From positions 1,275 through 8,356 of the forward strand of contig DBVO01000051.1 of NCBI GenBank assembly GCA_002308215.1: a DNA stretch of 7,082 bases, given 5' to 3'. Under the pieces are notes generated by a model. The model worked only from the letters and a program-made list of their open reading frames with translations. It searched no databases and was not told where the DNA came from. The stretch comes from Christensenella sp. UBA1262 (GTDB lineage: Bacteria > Bacillota > Clostridia > Christensenellales > CAG-917). Numbering within the stretch: the stretch's first letter is position 1; every line of letters begins with the position of its first letter. Shown here piece after piece: positions 1 to 5,334 of the stretch. The translations under genes and the position numbers were made by a program.

Positions 1-870
1 AAGGGTGATTTACTTGTTATCAACAATACAAGAGTTATACCAGCTCGCATTTATGGACATATTGAAAACCATGAAAGCGTGCTTGAGATGTTGCTTTTAA
101 AGCGCATAGACTATACTCATTGGGAAACAATTATGAAACCAGCGAGAAAGGCTCGTCTAGGTTCTAAAATTGAAATTGCTCCTGAGTTATACGCTACTGT
201 TACAGAGATAGGTGAGTACGGCGCAAGAACAGTTGAATTCCACTTTGACGGAGTGTTTGAAGATATCTTAGATCGAGTTGGTAATATGCCACTTCCTCCT
301 TATATTAAGGAGAAGTTACAAGATAAAGAGAGATATCAAACTGTTTATAGTAAAATAGATGGGTCAGCAGCGGCGCCTACAGCAGGGCTTCATTTTACCC
401 CAGAACTTATGCAGAAATGTAAAGATATGGGTGTTGAATTTGCAACCGTATTGCTCCACATAGGACTTGGAACATTCCGTCCAGTTAAAGAAGACAATAT
501 TCTGGATCACGAAATGCATACGGAGTATTACGAAGTGGATGAAGAGAATGCTGAAAAGATTAACAAAGCAATTAGGGAAGGGAGACGCGTAATTTGTGTA
601 GGGACTACAAGTGTACGTACTCTTGAAACTGTTGCAGATGAGAATGGATTTGTTAAGGCTCAAAAGGGCGAAACAAACATATTCATATACCCAGGATACA
701 AGTTCAAATGTGTAAAAGGACTTATTACTAACTTCCATTTGCCAGAGAGCACTTTAATTATGCTTGTATCGGCATTTGTAGGTAGAGAAAAGACGCTTGA
801 GGTATATCGTGAGGCTGTCAGAGAAAAATATAGATTTTTCTCATTTGGAGATAGTTCCTTCTTCTTTTGA
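1..870 (+). CDS. queA: S-adenosylmethionine:tRNA ribosyltransferase-isomerase QueA, 5'-truncated by the window edge
   Basis: QueA acts in the cytoplasm in queuosine synthesis: it transfers and isomerises the ribosyl moiety of S-adenosylmethionine onto preQ1 at position 34 of tRNA, giving epoxyqueuosine. The frame is open from base 1 to TGA at 868-870 and gives 289 residues. The family is usually about 340-355 long, so some 50-60 N-terminal residues lie upstream of the window. Family blocks seen, in fragment numbering: GDLLVINNTRVIPAR (2-16), DGSAAAPTAGLHFT (120-133), HIGLGTFRPV (153-162), DHEMHTEYYEV (169-179), GTTSVRTLE (201-209), the stretch from TNIFIYPGY to TNFHLPESTL (225-252), and the terminal YRFFSFGD (277-284). 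The GTG at 79 is internal, because conserved sequence precedes it in frame. tgt follows after 22 nt, so the two queuosine genes are probably co-transcribed. Identification is secure; only the N-terminus is unknown. Confidence 0.97.
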   Translation, partial: KGDLLVINNTRVIPARIYGHIENHESVLEMLLLKRIDYTHWETIMKPARKARLGSKIEIAPELYATVTEIGEYGARTVEFHFDGVFEDILDRVGNMPLPPYIKEKLQDKERYQTVYSKIDGSAAAPTAGLHFTPELMQKCKDMGVEFATVLLHIGLGTFRPVKEDNILDHEMHTEYYEVDEENAEKINKAIREGRRVICVGTTSVRTLETVADENGFVKAQKGETNIFIYPGYKFKCVKGLITNFHLPESTLIMLVSAFVGREKTLEVYREAVREKYRFFSFGDSSFFF

Positions 871-892
871 AAATAACCTTTAAGGATTAGAT

Positions 893-1996
893 ATGAGATT
901 TGAATTAATACATGAAGATAAAAAAACTGGTGCAAGAGTTGGCAAACTCTACACTGATCATGGTGTTATTGACACACCATGTTTTATGCCAGTTGGTACA
1001 AAAGCAACAGTAAAAGGGTTGTCTCCTGAAGAAGTACATGCAACTGGAGCGCAGATTTTGCTTTCCAATACATACCATTTGTATCTTCGTCCAGGTCATG
1101 ATTTAATTGAACGTGCTGGTGGACTTCACAAGTTCATGAATTGGGATGGCGCTATTTTAACAGATAGCGGTGGATTTCAAGTTTTTTCATTGTCATCGCT
1201 TAGAAAAATCACTGATGATGGGGCAGAGTTTAATAGTTTTATTGATGGGTCAAAACACTTTTTCTCACCAGAAAAATCTATGGAAGTACAACGTGCTCTT
1301 GGAAGCGATATTGTTATGGCATTTGATGAGTGTTCACCTCCTGATATCTCTCATGATAAAGCACGTGATGCAATGGAAAGAACGTTAAAATGGCTGGATA
1401 GATGCTCGAAAGTTGAACTTAAGCCTCATCAAATGCTGTTCCCAATTGTGCAGGGGAATATATATCCTGATCTGCGTAGAGAAAGTGCTCTTCGCACTGT
1501 TCCATATGCAAAATGTGGTATAGCAATCGGTGGTCTTTCGGTTGGTGAATCAGCTGAAACGATGTATGAGATGTTAGATGTTTTGCAACCACTTTTACCA
1601 AAGGATCAGCCACACTATTTAATGGGCGTTGGAACAGCTGATTATATTGTTGAAGGTGTTGCAAGAGGCATTGATATGTTTGACTGTGTACTCCCAACAC
1701 GAATTGCAAGAAATGGTACAGCAATGGTGAAGGAAGGTTTCATGACTATTCGTAATGCACCTTATGCTGAAGACTTTACGCCTATTGATCCTGAATGCGA
1801 TTGTTATGCTTGCAAAAATTATACTCGTGCTTACATACGCCATCTTATCAAATCAGATGAAATAATGGGCGGAAGACTTTTGTCAATTCATAACATTCGT
1901 TTCCTTGAAAAGCTTGCGGCTGACATCAGACAAGCTATTTTAGAGGATCGTTATGATGAGTTCCGTAAAGAGTTCATAGCTCAGTATCAAGGTTAA
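893..1996 (+). CDS. tgt: tRNA-guanine(34) transglycosylase Tgt
   Basis: Tgt exchanges guanine-34 for preQ1 in tRNAs with GUN anticodons (Asp, Asn, His, Tyr), the step before QueA. The 367 residues are close to the usual 370-380 and the gene looks intact. Visible elements: TDSGGFQVFSL (90-100) with the catalytic acid/base Asp91; AFDEC (143-147), the base-binding Asp145 region; GGLSVGE (213-219); DMFDCVLPTR (261-270) with the nucleophile Asp264; and the zinc site C302-x-C304-x2-C307 with H333. C147 and V217 fall where bacterial preQ1-using enzymes have Cys and Val, whereas queuine-using eukaryotic enzymes differ there. With queA next door this supports de novo preQ1 use rather than queuine salvage (inference). 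The ATG is chosen because AAGGA at 882-886 sits 6 nt upstream. No intrinsic terminator is visible after the stop codon, so read-through toward yajC is possible. Confidence 0.98.
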   Translation: MRFELIHEDKKTGARVGKLYTDHGVIDTPCFMPVGTKATVKGLSPEEVHATGAQILLSNTYHLYLRPGHDLIERAGGLHKFMNWDGAILTDSGGFQVFSLSSLRKITDDGAEFNSFIDGSKHFFSPEKSMEVQRALGSDIVMAFDECSPPDISHDKARDAMERTLKWLDRCSKVELKPHQMLFPIVQGNIYPDLRRESALRTVPYAKCGIAIGGLSVGESAETMYEMLDVLQPLLPKDQPHYLMGVGTADYIVEGVARGIDMFDCVLPTRIARNGTAMVKEGFMTIRNAPYAEDFTPIDPECDCYACKNYTRAYIRHLIKSDEIMGGRLLSIHNIRFLEKLAADIRQAILEDRYDEFRKEFIAQYQG

Positions 1997-2051
1997 AATA
2001 GGCCTTTTCTATTAATAAACTTTTAATAATTAAATTTTTACCCAAAATTTG

Positions 2052-2080
2052 TTGCGAGATTTTGAAATCTCGTGTATGAT
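2052..2080 (+). promoter_or_regulatory. Predicted sigma-70/sigma-A promoter of yajC
   Basis: TTGCGA (2052-2057) and TATGAT (2075-2080) are separated by exactly 17 nt, each with one or two mismatches to consensus. The upstream 40 nt (about 2010-2050) are very AT-rich, like an UP element. Transcription would start near 2087, giving a leader of roughly 37 nt before the yajC ATG at 2124. The rest of the 127-nt gap after tgt holds no gene that I can see. Confidence 0.75.
2055..2072. promoter_or_regulatory. Interrupted palindrome overlapping the yajC promoter, possible operator
   Basis: CGAGATTT (2055-2062) and AAATCTCG (2065-2072) are perfect 8-bp inverted repeats around a central TG. The palindrome begins inside the -35 box and fills most of the spacer up to 2 nt before the -10 box, a typical place for a repressor site. 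No run of T follows it, so it is not an intrinsic terminator for tgt. The binding protein, if any, is unknown and I do not recognise the motif. It could also be a chance palindrome. Confidence 0.45.
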
Positions 2081-2112
2081 AGGGAAGAAAAATAAATAAG
2101 CCTCTATGGCAA

Positions 2113-2118
2113 AAGGAG
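2113..2118 (+). promoter_or_regulatory. Ribosome binding site that sets the yajC start
   Basis: AAGGAG lies 5 nt upstream of the ATG at 2124. It falls inside the reading frame that would start at the earlier ATG (2106), and that ATG has no well-placed Shine-Dalgarno sequence. The later ATG is therefore preferred. Confidence 0.85.
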
Positions 2119-2123
2119 TAATT

Positions 2124-2582
2124 ATGCTTTTTTCACTTCTAGCAGAAGAAGCTGCAGGCACAACTGCAAAAAACAATAATATGCAATGGATTATGATTGG
2201 TATCGTCGGTGCACTTTTTGTTGCAATGATCGTTTACACAATCTTCTCATCAAGAAAACGTAAAAAACAACAAGATACAATGATGAACAGCATCGTTGTT
2301 GGTACAAAGATTATGACAATCGGCAGAATGGTCGGTAAAATCACACAAGTTAACAGTGATAACACTCTCATCGTTAACGTTGGTACAGAAAGCAATCCAA
2401 CACTTATCGTTATTGATAGACAAGCAGTTGGTCTCGTACTTGAAAATGCAGCAGCTCCAGCACCAGCTCCAGCTCCAGCAGTAGAGGAACCAGCACCTGA
2501 ACTTCCACAAGATGAACCAGTTAAAGCTGAAGAAGCACCTGAAGAAAAGTCAGATCTTGTAGATGATCCTTTCAAAAAATAA
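2124..2582 (+). CDS. yajC: Preprotein translocase accessory subunit YajC with an extended acidic tail
   Basis: YajC is a small membrane protein that associates with SecDF and the SecYEG channel; its precise task is not settled. The product is 152 residues. A short polar N-terminus is followed by one membrane helix (about 21-42) and then the basic cluster RKRKK (44-48), which predicts a cytoplasmic C-terminus. The conserved YajC core runs about 50-108 and includes VGTKIMTIGRMVGKI (59-73). YajC proteins are often only 85-115 residues; the excess here is a tail (109-152) made of an Ala-Pro repeat and then a Glu/Asp-rich stretch with net charge about -8. The start at 2124 follows AAGGAG by 5 nt. 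Unlike simple yajC-secDF operons, this gene has its own promoter (2052-2080) and is closed by a strong terminator (2600-2628) before secD. Identity rests on topology, core motif and neighbours. Confidence 0.95.
   Translation: MLFSLLAEEAAGTTAKNNNMQWIMIGIVGALFVAMIVYTIFSSRKRKKQQDTMMNSIVVGTKIMTIGRMVGKITQVNSDNTLIVNVGTESNPTLIVIDRQAVGLVLENAAAPAPAPAPAVEEPAPELPQDEPVKAEEAPEEKSDLVDDPFKK
2454..2480 (+). repeat. Short Ala-Pro codon repeat in yajC
   Basis: Alternating GCT/GCA and CCA codons encode APAPAPAPA (residues 111-119 of YajC). The near-perfect 6-bp period could expand or contract by replication slippage, so tail length may vary between strains. It acts as a flexible linker between the folded core and the acidic end (inference). 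Confidence 0.75.
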
Positions 2583-2599
2583 GTTTTGAAAAATCCATC

Positions 2600-2628
2600 A
2601 AAAACGCACTCAGTTGAGTGCGTTTTTT
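2600..2628 (+). terminator. Strong rho-independent terminator after yajC
   Basis: An inverted repeat with 12-nt arms (2600-2611 and 2616-2627) around AGTT has the GC-rich core CGCACTC/GAGTGCG. It is followed by six T (2623-2628) and preceded by A-runs, so it could also work on the opposite strand. It starts 18 nt after the yajC stop codon. It separates yajC from secD. Confidence 0.92.
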
Positions 2629-2679
2629 AATTATTTCTTAGAAAATTGTATTTTTTATTATTATATTAGTTTATTTTCG

Positions 2680-2708
2680 TTGACTTAATCTTATCTCATC
2701 GCTATAAT
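2680..2708 (+). promoter_or_regulatory. Near-consensus sigma-70/sigma-A promoter of secD-secF
   Basis: TTGACT (2680-2685) and a perfect TATAAT (2703-2708) are spaced by 17 nt. Upstream, 2645-2678 is nearly all A and T, like an UP element. Transcription would begin near 2715, leaving a leader of only about 25 nt before the GTG start at 2740. This is the strongest promoter in the window by match to consensus. Confidence 0.9.
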
Positions 2709-2726
2709 ATTTATGTTTATTTATAT

Positions 2727-2731
2727 GGAGG
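2727..2731 (+). promoter_or_regulatory. Ribosome binding site that sets the GTG start of secD
   Basis: GGAGG is 8 nt upstream of GTG at 2740. The in-frame ATG at 2713 falls at about the expected transcription start and has no ribosome binding site, and the ATG at 2725 overlaps this site. Both are excluded. Confidence 0.88.
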
Positions 2732-2739
2732 TTCTTCCT

Positions 2740-4101
2740 GTGAACAAAAAGAAATCAATTATAGTCTTATCTATTGTAGCAGTGTTCATCATCTTGATGG
2801 CAGTGTTTGCAGTTGTGTCATTCCCAATTGCAGGAACTGTTTATGACTACAATGGATATGCAAAGACAATTAAACTCGGCCTCGATATGTCGGGCGGTGT
2901 TTCTGCGGTTTATGAAGTCTTGCCTGACGAATATGGTGATTTGGACGTTCGTGTTACTGGTACAATCAGCAGTATGCAATCACTTCTCGTTTCAAAGGGC
3001 TATACAGAAGCCACAGTTTCAAAAGGTACAAATAGTAACGGTAATACAACAATCCGTGTTGAAGTTCCAGATGTTGATGATCCAGAACGTGTTCTTGATC
3101 TTATCGGCAGACCAGCTTCTCTCTACTTTACACTTGAACAAAGCGACAATCCAAAATCTGTAGCTTTCATCAATGGTAGGGAACACTTAGAGACAGCTTA
3201 TGTCACAACAGATGACAGTGGTAACTATGCAATTGGACTTAAGTTCAATGATGAAGGTTCCAAAGCATTCGCAACAACAACTTCAGAACATGTTGGTGAA
3301 ACAACTTATATCTATGTTGATGGCGAACTTATGATGTCTCCAAAGATTAACTCTGCAATTACTAATGGTTCTGCAATTATCACGGGTTCTTATACTTACG
3401 ACGAAGCATATGAATATGCAACCAAACTTCAATCTGGTACATTCGGTGTTACACTTAAACAAACAGAGGTAAGAAACATCTCTGCAACACTTGGTGAGAA
3501 TTCTGTTAAGATTGCTCTTATTGCTGGTGCAATTGGTGTTGGCCTCATCTTCTTGTTTATGATCCTTGTGTATCGCGGACTTGGTTTGGCAGCAGACATT
3601 GCACTTTGTATTTATATCGTTTTGCTCCTTTGGTTCTGCTCAGTGCTCCCATGGGTGCAACTCACACTCCCAGGTATCGCTGGTATTTTGCTTTCAATTG
3701 GTATGGCTGTCGACGGTAACGTCATCATCTTTGAGAGAATCAAGGATGAATATGGCAAGACGTCAAAGCCTATTCCATCAGCTATTAAAGACGGTTTCAG
3801 ACGTTCAACAGCTGCAATCATCGATGGTAACGTAACAACACTTATCGGTGCTATCGTTCTTTGGGTGCTTGGTTCATCCACAGTTGTGGGCTTTGCTGTC
3901 ACACTCTTCATTGGTATTTTGCTCTCAATGGTTACATGCTTGCTCGTTACAAGACTTATCCTTAAGTGCTTCGTTCCACTCAATAGTAGAAGTGAGAAGC
4001 TCTATGGGCTCAAGCGTTTCGAAGATGCAAGTGATGTTGTAGAAGATGAAGAACCACAAGAAGAATCCACTCCAGTAGTGGTTGAAGAAGAGGAGGCGTA
4101 A
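2740..4101 (+). CDS. secD: Protein translocase subunit SecD
   Basis: SecD pairs with SecF to form an ion-gradient-driven membrane machine that helps pull preproteins out of the SecYEG channel. It is an RND-superfamily member. From the GTG start it has 453 residues, shorter than E. coli SecD (615) but usual for Firmicutes with a reduced external domain. Elements: TM1 (about 7-30); KLGLDMSGG (45-53), the family signature; external P1 region (about 40-250); TM2-TM6 (about 256-278, 282-303, 308-331, 358-378, 381-409). TM4 carries GMAVDGNVIIFERIKDE (321-337) with the proton-path Asp325, equivalent to E. coli Asp519. TM5 begins with the conserved DGNVTTLIGA (362-371). The C-terminal cytoplasmic tail (428-453) has 13 acidic and no basic residues. 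secF starts 2 nt after the stop codon, so the two are translationally coupled. The gene has its own promoter and is rich in C-ending codons. Confidence 0.97.
   Translation: MNKKKSIIVLSIVAVFIILMAVFAVVSFPIAGTVYDYNGYAKTIKLGLDMSGGVSAVYEVLPDEYGDLDVRVTGTISSMQSLLVSKGYTEATVSKGTNSNGNTTIRVEVPDVDDPERVLDLIGRPASLYFTLEQSDNPKSVAFINGREHLETAYVTTDDSGNYAIGLKFNDEGSKAFATTTSEHVGETTYIYVDGELMMSPKINSAITNGSAIITGSYTYDEAYEYATKLQSGTFGVTLKQTEVRNISATLGENSVKIALIAGAIGVGLIFLFMILVYRGLGLAADIALCIYIVLLLWFCSVLPWVQLTLPGIAGILLSIGMAVDGNVIIFERIKDEYGKTSKPIPSAIKDGFRRSTAAIIDGNVTTLIGAIVLWVLGSSTVVGFAVTLFIGILLSMVTCLLVTRLILKCFVPLNSRSEKLYGLKRFEDASDVVEDEEPQEESTPVVVEEEEA
4091..4096 (+). promoter_or_regulatory. Ribosome binding site of secF inside the end of secD
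   Basis: AGGAGG is a full Shine-Dalgarno match 7 nt before the secF ATG at 4104. The same bases encode part of the acidic end of SecD, so the Glu codons at that end serve two roles. Confidence 0.88.
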
Positions 4102-4103
4102 TT

Positions 4104-5291
4104 ATGGCAAAGAAAAAAGGAAACTTCCTCAAATCAATGAAGAACTTCAAAGTTAGCAACTATTCTAAGATTACAGCATTTGTTCCACTTGTGATACTTC
4201 TTGTAGCAATCATCGTTGTTGTTTCTCTTGGAGCAACAGGTACTGGTGGCGTTAGAAAGGGAAGCTACACAGACGCAGTTGGTATTGGTATTGACTTCGA
4301 AGGTGGTACAATCTTAACCGTTACACTCGGTGAAGAAGTGAATACACATTATGAAGAGAATGCTAAAAACATCATTAATACAATCGAAAGTTATGGTGTA
4401 ACAGTCAGCAATTATCAAAAACAAACTGCAAACAATGCTGAACAAAACGCAATCCAATTCAGATATAAGAACATCTCTAATAATGATGATGATATTAATG
4501 CTCTTAATACAGAAATAAGAGAAGCTGTCAATGACCTCTATCCAGATCGTCCAAACAACGTTCGTTATGAGTCTATTGGTGCAACAGCAGCAAGTGATCT
4601 TCTCAACAAGGCAGGTATTGCTCTTGCAGTATCCGTAGCACTTATCCTTATCTACATCATTATCAGATTTACTCTCATGAGTGGTTTTGCTGCTATCATT
4701 GCACTTCTCCACGACGTAGTAATTATGTTCTGCTTGACAGCAATCTGCAGAGTTCAAATCAACACTGCATATGTTGCTGCAATGATTACGATCATTGCTT
4801 ACTCAATCAACAACACAATTATTGTCTTCGACCGTTGCCGTGAATATCTCAAACCACTTAAAGGTCAAAAGAGTATTGATTACACTGGAATTGGTGATAT
4901 GGCAGTTCGTGATACATTCACACGTTCAGTCTATACAACGCTCACAACAATGGTTACAGTTGTCTTCCTTGCAATCCTTGGCGGTGAAACAATTAGACAA
5001 TTCTGTGTTCCAATCATTTTGGGCTTGGTAGCAGGTTTCTTCTCATCAGTATTCCTTGCAGCTCCACTTTGGGCAGCAATGAGTGCATCATTCGACAAGA
5101 CAAAAGAGAAGTATGCAAAACGTAATGAAGTAAGTTACGAAAAGAAAGATGCAGAAGGCGAAGAACAAGTTCCTGCAAAACCTGCAAAGAACGATAAAGC
5201 TCCAGCTCCTGCTCAACCAAAACAAAAACCGGCAAACAATACGGTTTATAAGTATTCTAAGAAGAACACCCAGTTCAAAAAGAAAAAATAA
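4104..5291 (+). CDS. secF: Protein translocase subunit SecF with an Asp-to-Asn change in TM4
   Basis: SecF completes the SecDF complex. The 395 residues exceed E. coli SecF (323), partly through a long basic tail. Elements: TM1 (about 22-43); the signature GIDFEGGT (62-69); an external domain to about 168; TM2-TM6 (about 171-190, 193-215, 219-243, 275-294, 299-328). HD (203-204) in TM3, FDR (242-244) after TM4 and R274 in TM5 (equivalent to E. coli R247) are kept. TM4 reads YSINNTIIVFDR (233-244), whereas the usual motif is YSINDT..VFDR: N237 (codon AAC, 4812-4814) occupies the place of E. coli Asp213. The tail (332-395) has net charge about +10, with Ala/Pro/Lys repeats and a final KKKK. The start is fixed by AGGAGG at 4091-4096. 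The rest of the gene is intact, so the change does not look like decay. Whether it alters ion coupling is unknown. Confidence 0.96.
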   Translation: MAKKKGNFLKSMKNFKVSNYSKITAFVPLVILLVAIIVVVSLGATGTGGVRKGSYTDAVGIGIDFEGGTILTVTLGEEVNTHYEENAKNIINTIESYGVTVSNYQKQTANNAEQNAIQFRYKNISNNDDDINALNTEIREAVNDLYPDRPNNVRYESIGATAASDLLNKAGIALAVSVALILIYIIIRFTLMSGFAAIIALLHDVVIMFCLTAICRVQINTAYVAAMITIIAYSINNTIIVFDRCREYLKPLKGQKSIDYTGIGDMAVRDTFTRSVYTTLTTMVTVVFLAILGGETIRQFCVPIILGLVAGFFSSVFLAAPLWAAMSASFDKTKEKYAKRNEVSYEKKDAEGEEQVPAKPAKNDKAPAPAQPKQKPANNTVYKYSKKNTQFKKKK

Positions 5292-5298
5292 ACAAGGC

Positions 5299-5330
5299 TT
5301 GCCCTCACAAATGTGAGGGCAATATTTTAT
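5299..5330 (+). terminator. Hairpin with T-rich flank after secF, probable intrinsic terminator or attenuator
   Basis: TTGCCCTCAC (5299-5308) and GTGAGGGCAA (5313-5322) form a perfect 10-bp stem with an AAAT loop, starting 8 nt after the secF stop codon. The following TATTTTAT is T-rich but interrupted, so termination may be partial and recJ may depend on read-through. I see no convincing promoter between this hairpin and recJ. Confidence 0.75.
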
Positions 5331-5334
5331 AAAG

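Noticed and set aside
79..81. GTG at 79 as the start of queA
   Set aside because: Conserved QueA sequence is in frame from base 1, so the gene simply enters from outside the window.
1997..2013. Small inverted repeat AATAG/CTATT just after tgt as a terminator
   Set aside because: Only a 5-bp AT-rich stem with no T-run after it; too weak to terminate.
2106..2123. In-frame ATG at 2106 as the start of yajC, adding six residues
   Set aside because: It has no well-placed ribosome binding site, while AAGGAG at 2113-2118 is ideally spaced for the ATG at 2124.
2234..2575. A 113-codon minus-strand frame rich in Ser, Gly and Ala opposite yajC
   Set aside because: Its composition is just the complement of the Ala-Pro-Glu repeat codons of yajC.
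2713..2739. In-frame ATG codons at 2713 and 2725 as the start of secD
   Set aside because: 2713 coincides with the predicted transcription start and 2725 overlaps the GGAGG site that serves the GTG at 2740; SecD should also begin with a short basic N-terminus (MNKKKS), as it does from the GTG.
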